Assembly (NCBI RefSeq): GCF_958295425.1
Contig: NC_081146.1
Coordinates: 15,806,131 to 15,870,130, forward strand
Source of the DNA: Solea solea
Taxonomy: Eukaryota; Chordata; Actinopteri; Pleuronectiformes; Soleidae
DNA length: 64,000 bases
Direction of reading: 5' to 3'
This document shows positions 50,958 to 62,091 of the stretch, in pieces. Position 1 is the stretch's first letter, and the number at the start of each line of letters is the position of its first letter. The position numbers were made by a program, and so were the translations under genes. Below the pieces are notes generated by a model, which ran no database searches, was not told the origin of the DNA, and was given only the letters and a program-made list of their open reading frames with translations.

Positions 50958-53702
50958 ATGCAGACAGTTCCTCCTCCTGACAAAACCAAAAATAACGATG
51001 TATCAAATTTGGAATCGCGCGGTTATTTAGTGAAGAAGCTCCTGGGGAACGGTGCTTTTGGATTTGTGTACGAGTGCAGAAGATCAGGGACTAATGAGTT
51101 GGTGGCTGTTAAAGTTATAAATCAAGCTGAGATTGGTCAAGGTGAAGTACACAACCTTGAACAACTCAGGGGGTTCGACCCAGACACGACGAACTTGGTT
51201 CGGTTTAATGGGCATTTTGGGCTCAATGGAAAAGTTTTTTTGGAATTTGAAAAACTAGACAAGTCTGTGCTGGATTTGTTTAAGAAAAGTAAAAGGCCAT
51301 TTCATTTGTCTGAGATTCAGATTATCACACAGCAGATGTTGGTTGCGTTGGACACTCTCAGGGAAATAGGAATGATACACACGGACATCAAGTTAGACAA
51401 CATAATGTTAGTCAATCATGAGCTACACCCATTTAAGGTGAAGCTGATTGATTTTGGCTTGGCTTGTAATGTTAAAGGACTGTGTGTTGGTGACATCTTG
51501 TATATCCCAGAGCACCGGGCCCCTGAGGTCTACCTGGGCCTTCCTCTCAATGAGGCTGTAGACATGTGGGCTCTTGGCTGTGTTATAGTCAGCATGTACA
51601 TCAATGCAAATTTATTTTCAGGAACATGCCAACTGGGGACCGTGGAAGAAATTGTGCAGTTGCTTGGTCAACCTGATGATCACCTGCTGAATAAAGGAAT
51701 GCATACTCATAAGTATTTTTCCAGAGCAGAAAAAGACACCTGGAAGCTGAAAAGAGAGTGCAGCTGTTCAACAGGGAATGAGTCATGGAATTATGATAGC
51801 AGTGTCTCTGTTCATTGGCCAGTGAATAACCTGTCATCAAGGCCATTTAGTTGTCTCAAAGACATTGTGACGACTCGCCTAGGTAATGCCGAGTATGAAG
51901 ACTCGAAGGCCTTTCTAAGCTTCCTGACACAGATCCTGCAAGTGGATCCGCGAAAAAGAATCAATCCCAGCGAAGCTCTGTCACATCCTTTTATCACTAC
52001 GAAATGCTTTCCGAGTGACTCATCTGATCAACAAAAAGCTGCTGCTTGCAATGGGAAACCACCGCAGACATCTGGCTTAGACGCTGCTCCAGCCAACAGA
52101 GCTGCTACCGGCAGAAATTACAGACCACAGTGGCATACAATTGTGAGTGGCTTGGATGACACTTCACTCGGGACTCCACTCATATCTGAAAGTCCTTCCC
52201 CTTTTGAAGACAACATCTTTGAAGGCACCACTGATTCAAAAGCCAAACCCAAAAACTGGTTTGTCAAGACGATTCACAAATTTGTCTCGTGGCTGTTCAA
52301 GAGAGCTCCGTTCACTAATCGTTATGGTGACTCTACAGCTCATGAGGCAACGTCTGCTTTCAGCAAAGAGACACCGACAACTAATATGACCACAGCTAAC
52401 TTAGATGAAGCTACTACCACGTGTACAAACGATGGACCGACTGCTGCAGCTGACAAAAGTACTGCTGGCAGTGAAAACAGACCAAGCATTGAGAAACCAC
52501 TACCCACAGTACTCGCAGCTATCCTAGATGAAACAATTACCATTAGTACAAACAACAGACCCACTGCTGTTACTGACAGAACTAGCACCGGCAGTGATAC
52601 CGGATTCAGTGATGAGAAACCATCACACACAGCAGGCACGGCTCTCTTAGATGCAAACACTGGACCCACTGCTTCAGGTGCTGCTGGAATAGATAACAGG
52701 CCCAGCAGCAATGACAAACCATCACTCAGAGCTACTTTAGATGAAGACATCACCATTCATTCAAATGCTGGACTCAGTGCTCCAGCTGCTGCTGGCAGTG
52801 ATGACAGACCCACCAATGAGAAACCATCAACTAAAGTGATCTCAGAGGAAGCGGAGATAACTAATGCTGGCAGTAATCCCGTACACTGTGATGAGAAACC
52901 ATCATCCACAGCATCCGCAGCTACTTCCATTTGCCCAAATGATGGACCCACTGCTGCAGCTGACAGAACTGCTGCTTACAATGATAATAGACAAAGCGAT
53001 GATAAACAATCACCCACAACTATTTCAAATGAAGTCTTGACCATTTGTAAAAACAGTGGACCTGTTACTGCAGCTGACAATGACAGGAGACCAAGCGATG
53101 AGAAACAATCACCCACAGCTATCACAGATAAAGCCACACCCATTTGTCCAAATGATGGACCCACTGCTGCCACTGACAGAACGAGTACTGGCAGTGATAT
53201 CAGATCTAGTGATGAGGAAACGTCACACACAGCACACACAGCTTTATCAGATACAAAAGATGGACTCACTGATGCAGCTATCAGAACTGCTGCCGACAGT
53301 AATAAAAGACCAGGCGATGAGAAAACATCACCCATAGCAATCTTATGTGAAGTGGTTACCTATTGCACAGATTCTGACCCCACTACTGCAGGTGCTCCTG
53401 GCAGTGACACAAGACCTAGCGATGAGGAACCATCACCTGCAGTGATCTTAGAAGAGGCCTCAGGGGGACCACAGGGGAGCGTTTACTCGGATGTCAACAC
53501 TATTGAGACTTCATTTGCCTCTACAAGTCATGTTTCTGAAGAAGTCAAGAAAAGCACTGACAAAGGAATCACAGGTTCAAAAGTCAAAACCAAAACCAGA
53601 AACAGAATTGTAAAAAAGATTAAGAGACTATTTGTTAGGGTGTTCGAGCAAGGATCATTGTCTAATTGCTTTGGTGTCTTAGAAATAAAGAGAAAGAAAT
53701 AA
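50958..53702 (+). CDS. HIPK-like protein kinase, coding region in one exon, with repetitive C-terminal tail
   Basis: An open frame of 914 residues from the first ATG (MQTVPPPDK). The kinase domain spans about residues 22-355: glycine loop GNGAFGFV (30-37), VAVK with K52, catalytic loop HTDIKLDNIM (D143, N148), DFG (165-167), APE (188-190), DMWALGCVI. DYRK/HIPK-type features are the LGLPLNEAVDMW motif and the RFF-like hinge before the C-lobe insert. Catalytic residues are intact, so activity is plausible. HIPKs are nuclear CMGC-group kinases that phosphorylate transcription factors and depend on an activation-loop tyrosine; the aligned position here is I180. Residues 425-455 and 873-905 are two copies of a basic aromatic motif flanking about 400 residues of degenerate DEKPS/NDGPTAAADRT repeats. 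No orthologue is assigned. Confidence 0.85.
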   Translation: MQTVPPPDKTKNNDVSNLESRGYLVKKLLGNGAFGFVYECRRSGTNELVAVKVINQAEIGQGEVHNLEQLRGFDPDTTNLVRFNGHFGLNGKVFLEFEKLDKSVLDLFKKSKRPFHLSEIQIITQQMLVALDTLREIGMIHTDIKLDNIMLVNHELHPFKVKLIDFGLACNVKGLCVGDILYIPEHRAPEVYLGLPLNEAVDMWALGCVIVSMYINANLFSGTCQLGTVEEIVQLLGQPDDHLLNKGMHTHKYFSRAEKDTWKLKRECSCSTGNESWNYDSSVSVHWPVNNLSSRPFSCLKDIVTTRLGNAEYEDSKAFLSFLTQILQVDPRKRINPSEALSHPFITTKCFPSDSSDQQKAAACNGKPPQTSGLDAAPANRAATGRNYRPQWHTIVSGLDDTSLGTPLISESPSPFEDNIFEGTTDSKAKPKNWFVKTIHKFVSWLFKRAPFTNRYGDSTAHEATSAFSKETPTTNMTTANLDEATTTCTNDGPTAAADKSTAGSENRPSIEKPLPTVLAAILDETITISTNNRPTAVTDRTSTGSDTGFSDEKPSHTAGTALLDANTGPTASGAAGIDNRPSSNDKPSLRATLDEDITIHSNAGLSAPAAAGSDDRPTNEKPSTKVISEEAEITNAGSNPVHCDEKPSSTASAATSICPNDGPTAAADRTAAYNDNRQSDDKQSPTTISNEVLTICKNSGPVTAADNDRRPSDEKQSPTAITDKATPICPNDGPTAATDRTSTGSDIRSSDEETSHTAHTALSDTKDGLTDAAIRTAADSNKRPGDEKTSPIAILCEVVTYCTDSDPTTAGAPGSDTRPSDEEPSPAVILEEASGGPQGSVYSDVNTIETSFASTSHVSEEVKKSTDKGITGSKVKTKTRNRIVKKIKRLFVRVFEQGSLSNCFGVLEIKRKK
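52237..52335 (+). other. Basic aromatic motif, copy 1, in the kinase tail
   Basis: It encodes KAKPKNWFVKTIHKFVSWLF followed by KRAPFTNRYGD, an amphipathic helix-like segment with clustered Lys/Arg. It lies just before the repeat region. Confidence 0.7.
52336..53550 (+). repeat. Degenerate protein repeats in the kinase tail
   Basis: About 400 residues of irregular units built from DEKPS, TI(C/S)TNDGP and TAAADRT(A/S). Units are roughly 30-65 residues and rich in Thr, Ser, Ala and Asp. Almost no aromatic residues occur, which points to a disordered linker. Confidence 0.75.
53575..53670 (+). other. Basic aromatic motif, copy 2, in the kinase tail
   Basis: It encodes KVKTKTRNRIVKKIKRLFVR followed by VFEQGSLSNCFG. 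It aligns with copy 1 (V-K-x-I then K/R-F/L, then a shared TN/SN and YG/FG ending). It sits near the C-terminus. Confidence 0.7.
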
Positions 53703-54921
53703 AACGCTGCTAGGAGCAATGGCAAATCATCAGCCTTCACCCTCAACAGACACCAGAATCTGCTCAGCAAGTCATATTTCTGAAGGAAACAACAAATCCA
53801 CAGATTTATGTCAATACTGTCCAAAAAGGGTTACTCACAAATAGCTTTGACTACTTAATAGATCATGAAGAAACTGTAACTTCCATTTCAAATTAAATAC
53901 AGAATATAAGCAGCAATAGATGTTCTCCCCAAGCCTTTACTTGCATGTCAAAACACAACACAAACCAGGACCTGGTCTTGTTCATTTGCTCTTGTTGGGG
54001 CTTTTGTTGTTACCTGAGGAGAAGTGTAAGGCAAGTGACATACATCCATGTACATGACCTCCTTCCATCAACTTTAAACTTTAAATGACCTAAAACATGT
54101 GCTTTTTCACTGCCATTGACCATGTGCAAAGTTTTCAATTAATTTTCTTGAAAAAGAAAAAATAATACACTGAGTCCTCGCCCCAGTTTGGGACCTAATT
54201 GTATAGTGCCAAATCCCAACATGAGGGAAATAAGAGAGTGGCTGGTGAGTTGGTGAGTGCATATCAGCATTTACATGCAGCTGTAAATAAAGTCGCAATA
54301 CTTTGCTCTGCACTCTTCTCTTGTATACAATCAAATGTCCCCGACAAGCCAGGCGTTTCAAGACCTGACTAAGTGAAATTAATGGAGTTCAAAGCAGTGT
54401 CCTAATAAGAGTAGCTGCACAAACTGGGTGTGTGAGAGAGAAAAAAAAATTATGAAAGAACCTGCACAGACTCTGCCCTGAATCTGAGATACAACTCAGA
54501 TGTAATAAGCATTGTGAGAAAAAAGAAGAATGAATTCAGATAATAGAATAGTAGTGCTTTTATTTTGAAACAGATACAGAAGTGTTTTTTTATGTATGAG
54601 AGAGATAAACTGTATAAGTGTATTGTCTGCAAGTGTTAGGCAAGAGCTCTATTGAGAGAAGAGCAGTGGGTCTCACTCATGCGAGCAATGTGGCAAATCT
54701 CGTCTGTTATTCAGGCAGCAGTTTGGCGAAGTCATGTTAAGTCAAGTCCATTTTATTTGTATAGCCCAACATCACAGACACAGTTGCCTCAAACCCTGAG
54801 GGAAAAACCCTTGTACCTCAGTAAGGTCACAGAAGAGGGAGGCCTCTCCCAGGACAGTCTGGGCAGCAGGTGTCCCCCCCTTATCTTGGGAATGGATGCA
54901 AGTGGATGCAAGAACACCATC
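53703..54921. other. Region between kinase and phosphatase genes
   Basis: Probable kinase 3' UTR followed by AT-rich DNA. At about 54740-54830 a stretch beginning AAGTCCATTTTATTTGTATAG and containing 'aaaccctgagggaaaaaccc' resembles a dispersed fish repeat. No other gene is supported. Confidence 0.5.
54740..54860. repeat. Probable dispersed fish repeat
   Basis: The 'cattttatttgtatagccca' start is a common word of teleost interspersed repeats. Borders are approximate and no family is assigned. Confidence 0.45.
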
Positions 54922-55235
54922 AAGTCACCTGTGGGAGTGAAATGAGTGGTTGTGTGGTTAAAGCAGTGGCTCCTGATACTGACTAAGCTCAGAACACAAT
55001 TCAGTTAAATCAACAAGTCAAATGTTGAACCCAAAGATGAAACTTACCCATCATAGCCAATGGGCCTATAACACACCAGCAATCTGAGTAGGTGATATAG
55101 CCTCCAATACCCATGGTTCTTTGTTTCCTCCTGGTCAGTCAGGGACAAAGGTGTTCTGTATTACTGTTGAGTAGCACGTGCAATGTAGCTGTCATTCAAG
55201 GTTTTAAATGATGAGTATTTTCATTATTGATTAAT
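54922..55235 (-). pseudogene. Broken copy of a PPM1F-like exon and its flanking introns
   Basis: This stretch resembles 56228-56600 of the intact phosphatase gene, including the intron word GTGGTTGTGTGGTTAAAGCA and the exon word CAGCAATCTGAGTAGGTGATA. The exon copy (about 55040-55130) lacks two nucleotides in the part that encodes ERQRIEDI in the intact gene, which shifts the frame. It is a decayed tandem duplicate. Confidence 0.8.
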
Positions 55236-55852
55236 CTGTTCTTTTCCACTTCATTTCTTCACATATAAGAATTTTAGATAAAGGGTCAGAGCTTTTATGT
55301 GTGTTTTTACATCCAGGTAAGACACATTTGTGAGACAAAGACATCTCAGCTATGGGAGCAGGTGCAGACCATAGTTAAAGGCACTGAGGTTTTTTTTTTC
55401 CCTCACACATATAGTGTGAAGACATGTCATCACTTACCTGGACATTTCAAGTGTGCAGGGTACCGAACTTTCCTCCTGTGACACATTTGAGAGAGTAAAA
55501 CACACCACATCATTCACTTCTCACGTTGCATGTATCGTCTCCTTTGAAAGTTTCTCTGTGCTTGTAACAAGGTACTCAGTGATGCGGAGTGGCAGTCTGG
55601 AGAGTGTCAGCATCGATGTTAACTTTATCTGCCCGGTACCTGATCTTAAACGGAAGTCTACCAGCTCTTCCCGATCTACCTGTGACCTACAGCATTTAGT
55701 TTTGTGGTGCTCATTAATGTAGGTCTGGGGGTTGTTGTCTGTATACACTGTCAAATGAGGGGGCATAGAAGAGGTAGTCTTAACCCCCAACTCTCATGGG
55801 TGGGCTGGAGAGGTTGTCATCAAGTGTCTATCTGGGCAGCAGGTTTCCTCCC

Positions 55853-58800
55853 TCACTGCTGTGGAGCATCTTGGGAAGTGGAGTCCTCCTCAGTAGCTTG
55901 TGAAGTTTGCCAGAGCAGCTGATCCAGGGGACGCAGGAACACCACCATCACAGTTATGTTATCAGTAGAGCCAGCTTTTAGAGCAGCTCTTACCAAATGG
56001 TCGGTGACTTTGAATCCGATATTCTCCTCAGATTGTTGCAGCAGAGAGTCCTCTCCTCCTTCTGGGTCATCAGGCTGCTGGAGTGCCTCTAACACCAGAT
56101 TAGGGACCAGAGATGGTTTGACTACATCAGAGAAGCCGTCACTAGCCAGTAAAATGTAGTCCTCATCTCCTGACAACCGCATGGTCAAGCAGTCAGCATC
56201 TCCAGACACGTAGGGTTTCAGGTCAAAGTCACCTGTGGCAGTGAAGTTAGTGGTTGTGTGGTTAAAGCAGTGGCTCCTGACACCGACTGAGCATCTCAAT
56301 TTAATTAAATCACCAGGTCAAGTGGTGAAGACAAAGGTGAAATTTACCTATTGCTCTTGATGTCGCTAATATGCCTTTAACACGCCAGCAATCTGAGTAG
56401 GTGATATAGCCTCCGATATCCTCAATTCTTTGCCTCTCCTCCTGGTCAGACGGGGACAAAAGAGACAGTTGGTACCTCCTGATCACGCTGTCCTAACCTT
56501 ATTTAATCTGCAGATATGTGCAATTTTTTTATCATTAGGCATTAGTGCACATGCAGTGTGACTGTCATTCAGGGTTTCATTGTTGCTTAATCCGATGATT
56601 TTTATTCAGTCATAACCACATGCAAACAGACAGTCAAATGTTTAGCTGCAGGGTAATTAATCAGCTTGTTCCTTAGCTCCCATAAAATAAAGCAATAAGG
56701 CCCAAAAAAGATTTGAAAGCAGTATTGGTCCCAGAGCCACCAGTAGAGGGGGCTGGAAGGTGCCATAATTAGACAAACTATTTTGGCAATACAAGCAAGT
56801 AAATACTGGAAGAGTATATCACTTGCTTGCCTCACCTGTATCTCAGTCTCACTGGCAGATCGTCTTGATTTCTCTCATGAATTTTGGATAAAAAATTATG
56901 GCTACTATTTGGAATCCAAGGACCTACTGTACCTGTCTAACATGCTAAATTGATTCTGCTAGTTAAATCTGACCTTTCGTGTGTTCCATGTTTACCCATA
57001 TTAAAAGTACAGCTATCCACTGCTAAACATATCTGAGTGCATGTGTGTGTCAGACATGTCCATACCTCTGTCTCTGGTTTATGGGGCTCTGTGAGTTTTT
57101 CAGCTTGTCCGTTCCTGACCAGCACTGCTTGAGAGTCTCCAAGCCAGGCCACAGTCAGCTCTTGACCGTGGATCAACACTGCCACAGCCGTAGTGCCGTC
57201 AATCAGACTCTGAATAACACAAACACACACACACACATTTCTAATCGGTTATTCTGCAGCAGTGCATGCTGGGACAATGATTCAAACATTCACATGGGAT
57301 GGCCCTGATTTTAATCTGTAGGCGCTACACTGCACTGCTTTAGATACAGAGTTCTAAACTTAAATAGTTTGGAAAAACTAATTTATACCATTTTTAATCA
57401 GCATTTTAAACAAAAAAGATCTATCCATAATATATGCTGTTAATTTCTCTGCAGTATAATCTGAATGATGTGATGTGACACCAAAGAGCTCAAAACAAAT
57501 TCCCCCATATGATCATTTAAAAAAAATATATATATATATCTATATATATTTTCTTTAATATGGATCATAAAACAAATTAAAAACATGAAGTGAATCCCAT
57601 TGCATGAATGCAAGTATGCATTAATATGGATTAGCAAAGATTTAAATCTAAAAACATTTAAACATTAAAACAATATTGTGATTTAACTTAATTGGTTCTA
57701 TTTAACACTGGAGTGAAGATCTGAGCTTTAACCAGTGTGTTTGTGGTGTAGAGTCAGTACCTCTCTCTCAGCTTTGCCTCTGAACATGTAATCTGTGTGT
57801 CTGAGGGCAGCTTTAAAGGCAGCCGCTGCATCACTCTGCAGTGTTTCCTGTTTACTCAGAGCGACGTGGAGGTGGGTTACACAGTAGTTGGCAGCATGCA
57901 CGCCTCCATGTCCATCAAACACAGCATAGTAGGCACGATCCACTCCGTCCTAGAGCATGGTAGAGAGAAAATTGAAGGACAGACTACCAGAGACTCAAAC
58001 TGCCAAGTAAAGGTGAAATACCATCCTTACATGGGTGCACACCTCTGCGATGTGTGCTGGTTACTCCTTGTACATAGAGTACATACATCTAAAATGAGCT
58101 ATATAGCCAAAATATAATATAATATATGATAATATATAATATCAGAGCCCTGTGGCAAATGCAATAACCAAAATGGCTCATTAATTCATATGCTTTGGTT
58201 GTGTCCCAGCCTTTTTGGAGAGCTATATTCCTGTTTGATATTATTGATGTGGAAGGATTATCTAAAGTTAAGAGTGATGCTCTGTCCTTTGTTTCCCATT
58301 TGGTATGACGGGCAATCCCGCTTAGATGGAAGGAGTTCTCAGTGGCTTTATCACCTAAGGTCTTGTATGAAGTTTGAGAAAATTAGATACAAATATTTTT
58401 CCATTCATATATTTTGTGAAGTGTCACATTATAAAGTTGACTACACTCTCAAGTGCTATTATATAATTATTTTTTACTTTCAATGTATTATTATTTGAAC
58501 CAACATCAGTCTGAATTATATAGAAAAGCAATCATTTCAGTATGGGTCTCTAATGGCCATTTGTATCACAACATTGACTCAAGTGGGATTAAAATTACAG
58601 CAGAGGATTTAGGTTCAAAATGATGTTGACTAGCATAGAATATTGTTTTGACCTAAGGTTCTGGGTGTTTTCTTTATTAGTATGAGTATTATAGACATAT
58701 CATGAGAACAGGAACCAAAATTGTAAAATATCACAAAAATACAAATGTTTTCACAGCCAAAATGATCAAAACAATGATGAAAGAGGGTAAAAGCTGTTTT

Positions 58801-60630
58801 ACATTCAGAGGTTTTGAACTTTTTGAAAGAACAGAATAAAAGAGAGAAAACCAGTAACAGGCAATGTTTGGTGTTACAGTGAGAAAACTTTTACCCGGAT
58901 GCCAAAGAGCTGGTTGAACTCGGCCAGGGCCAAGTGCATGTCCTCCATCTCCGTCCTTCTGTTTTTGATGAATTGAACAGAGCAGAGGCGGAACTGGGGA
59001 ACCATCGAGGGAGGCAAAAAGGAGTTCTGATGCCATGCCAAAGCTACGTCTATCAGTTTATTGAGGAAAAAACGCTGGACTGCCTCCGAATGAAGCACTG
59101 ATGATGGGACAGAACAAAAATAAAACGATAAATACATTGCAGACATTTGGTTGTTAGTGGTAATATACATTGTGAACTTTGGCCATCAACTCTTGTGTCC
59201 CTGCTGTGCTAAAAACACTGATATTCTCTATGGACTCTGGTGGAACAGGGTGAGCAGGTTACGAAATTATACAAACTTCAGTTCACTTTAAAGCAGTGAA
59301 CTTTTGTGCCTTGTCTAAGTAACACAACAAGTTGAAAGTTTTTGTACTATTTGCATTCATTGTGCAAGTGATAGGATTTCTGGAAGCCAGTTTATTTCCA
59401 CTGGAAGACAAAAGAGGAGGAGTGGCTATGTGTTTTCACCATCAATGATGACTAAGGTTACCAGGATTGTAAGAAAGTAGTAGACATGTCACAGTCTTGT
59501 TTGTCTTCGACTTCTGAAACAATGATTTGACAACAGATGCCAATGACATCGGTAAAATTTTGGCATTGATTGATTATGCAGACATGACAACACGTCAATC
59601 ACATCCATTGCGCCACCTGATGCCATAGTGTGAAGTCATAGTTGGGTCAACTCAAGCGCAGGACAAGACTTAGGTCAAATCAAGCTTTATTGACTCCCTC
59701 TCTCGCTTTATTGAAATTCTGAACCTCCATCATCCAAGTGAAGTTTCTAGGGAATCATCTAAGTAATCTTACATCTTTGAGATGTACAGTATATCTGACA
59801 TGACAAGCACGATGTAAAACACTTACAGACTTGTGTTTGTTCTTCTTCTTCCTGGTCAGCCTCTGGTTTCTGTAGGCAGCAGGTGCAACAAAGTAGCCTC
59901 CCAAAAAATGCTATTAAAAATATATACATAAAAAGAAATAAAAAAATAATAATAATTCAACATTCTAACCCTTTAAATGCCACTATTTTTTAACATCAGA
60001 TAAAATATGCAAGATTTTCTATATTGATGAGGATGTGCTTTGATGGACACACGATGCACAAGCACAATGTAAAACACTTACAGACTTTTGGTTCTTCTTT
60101 CTGTGGGCAGTAGAATAGTGAAAGATCTGCCTGCAAGAGGTGGGAGAGTGCTGCCTGACACAAGAGGGCGCTGAAGACTGCAGGAGCTCCTCTAAAAGAC
60201 AAACAAATACAGAAATACTGAAATGTGTCCTTTGCCAGAATCTGTACTAAAGTGTTTTACAACTCATTTACATTTCTTATGCACACATCCTCTGGGCTTT
60301 CTGTCCCATCACAGTGCATATCATAGACTGAGGGAGACCTCCTACTGCCTGTTCTGCTACAACAATTCCACATACAGGTCCCTTGGAAGCCTGCAATTAT
60401 GTTTATTTATTTTTAGCTGTATGCTGCTGTAGTTGTCTGTCCTGTGCTTCTCTTTTCCAGAAGTACCTTTCAGCCAGCAGACTCAGACCCAGAGCCAGAC
60501 TCTCTCCATACATCTCCTCCAGAGTGATTTTGCAGCTCAGCGGGGTAATGGGCAGCGATCTGTCTTCCTCCAGAGCAGTGGGGAACTCGTCCAGAAACCT
60601 CCTCAGGAAGCTCCTGGTCTCCTCGTCCAT
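55853..60630 (-). CDS. ppm1f: PPM1F-like PP2C-family Ser/Thr phosphatase (7 exons)
   Basis: Minus-strand exons, in order: 60467-60630, 60082-60191, 58895-59097, 57761-57949, 57066-57209, 56348-56441, 55853-56232. They join in frame to 427 residues (human PPM1F 454). The N-terminus MDEETRSFLRRFLDEFPTAL and the FSALLCQAALSHLLQADLS helix match PPM1E/F. PP2C motifs are RRTEMEDMH, VFDGHGG (169-175, metal site), VAWLGDSQAVLV, DCWRVKGILATSRAIGD, LLASDGFSD and GSTDNITVMVVFL, so the metal-binding residues are kept. The family dephosphorylates CaM kinases and PAK. The acidic insert of PPM1F after the second helix is shortened to KEEPKV. An upstream in-frame ATG exists at 60777, but 60630 fits the family start. 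PPM1E is the alternative identity. Confidence 0.85.
57520..57550. repeat. TA-rich simple repeat in ppm1f-like intron 4
   Basis: Alternating TA in the intron between 57209 and 57761. Confidence 0.7.
57950..58894 (-). other. ppm1f-like intron 3
   Basis: AT-rich, 945 bp. Open frames here are incidental and no repeat family is recognised. Confidence 0.5.
59827..59869 (-). other. Candidate 43-nt alternative (poison) exon of the ppm1f-like gene
   Basis: On the minus strand it has a CCTACAG acceptor and a GTCT/GTAAGT donor identical to that of exon 2 (60082-60191). The surroundings 59810-59870 repeat 60068-60113. Spliced after exon 2 it would create TAA at the junction. It is either an unused duplicate or a switch for nonsense-mediated decay. 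Confidence 0.45.
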
Positions 60631-61605
60631 TGGAATTAATAGAGACCCTATTAACAGAGGGTTTATAGAGAGTTCTATTAATGGAAGGTAGCAGTGAAAC
60701 ATTACTGTTTCCCACTGGCATAAAACAGTGTAAACAAAGGCAATAGGCAATGCATATCTGACAGGCAGGTAACTCACTAAGGGCTCCAGGTTGTGCAGTG
60801 CGGTAGAAACGCGACAGATATATCGCTAAACAAGCCGCTTTTGAATGCCTTAAGACAGTCATGCCAACAATGTAGAGAGGACACACAAGGCAATGTGCCA
60901 TGCACGTGAAGCCCCAGATGCAGGTACTGCAGTAGTGTAATTTAAGATATCTGTATTGGCAAACCCCATATCTCTATTAATCTCTCTATTTATTCAAGGA
61001 ACATCTGTCTGTGTGTCCGCCTGTGGTCTCATCTGTCCAGGAAGCTTTGATGTCATGGCAACAGTTTGTTGTGCCATGCACGTGAGGCTGAGTCAGTTGA
61101 AGCCTGTCATGCTTGCCTACATTCCTTGATCTCTGCAGTTTTTCTTTTATTTTGCTGTTTTTCTGCTGCAATTAGTTTTATACAAAAACATCAAAGTGTA
61201 GTTTTTAAATTCCTTTGGTGTTCAGTGTGACATCACAGATCAAAAGAGGAATTTGATATCACCCACCACCTATTTTTATAGTTCTTTCTTTGGTTCTGTC
61301 AGCAATTATTGGCACTTGGTTGGCGACCAGTTTATAGGAACTGCAACCTACTGATTGGAGAGTGGATAGATTTGGCCTGGTGTTATTTGCTGGACTGTTT
61401 TAAGATTGTCAAGATTATAAGAGCCAGATCTACAATCTACACAATCCAAAACTGTGTTAAACAATATTAACTTACTGTCACAACAACCGGTAAAGTTTTC
61501 TGTTTTTTTTAACCTTTGGAATTTAATGCAGTTTTGAAAAAACAGTAAGCAACTACAGAAAGATGTACAAGCTTGAGGTGGAGAGAGGAAAATAGACAGA
61601 CTCAC
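60631..61605. other. Upstream region of the ppm1f-like gene
   Basis: Probable promoter and 5' UTR on the minus strand, then non-coding DNA. 'gtgccatgcacgtgaagcc' (60896) and 'gtgccatgcacgtgaggct' (61072) are a short direct repeat 176 bp apart, each containing CACGTG, the canonical E-box. Confidence 0.45.
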
Positions 61606-62091
61606 AGGGAAGTTTTGCTGTTTTAGGTTCTGGCCCACAATGACAAACATGTTCAGGTTGAGATGGTCCATCAGATGGTGAACAGAGACATTCCTTTTCC
61701 CGTTGGCCTCCAGGAGATCACAGAGCAACTTGACGTCCGTCCAGCTGTCAGCACTATTGCCTGAGTCTACACACACACACAATAATAAAAACATAAAAAA
61801 AATTGTCATCAGATGCACTGGGATCAGTTTTGTGATACATGAAAACAACCATTTGTTTTTTTCACTGAGTGCAATTTCAAACACAGAAGGCTACATGAAA
61901 GCTGTTAAAATGTAAAAAAGCAAATTATGTATAACCTGTGTTGATCTCACTTCCATTCTCCAGGAGGCGTTCCATCTCTTCACAGAAAGTCTGCTTCCAC
62001 CTCCGCTTTTAACACCTTAAAGTATTCCTATAATCCCTGGCTGAGCAGACAGTCCATTGCTAGGAGGTTTGGACACACTATTCCCATCCAT
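61606..62091 (-). pseudogene. Partial fam83a pseudogene
   Basis: Minus strand. 61922-62091 matches fam83a exon 1 with a large internal deletion and a stop after about 26 codons. About 61800-61880 matches the intron-exon 2 boundary. 61606-61765 matches exon 4: DVKLLCDLLEANGKRNVSVH, then LNLNMFV, with the GTGAGTCTG donor still present. Exon 3 and most of exon 2 are missing. It is a truncated local duplicate of 46419-50134, separated from it by the kinase and the phosphatase. Confidence 0.85.

Noticed and set aside
58190..58498. 102-codon frame in ppm1f-like intron 3
   Set aside because: Antisense intronic frame, AT-rich, no features.
61606..61765. Second working fam83a gene
   Set aside because: Exon 4 is open, but exon 1 has a large deletion and an early stop and other exons are missing.
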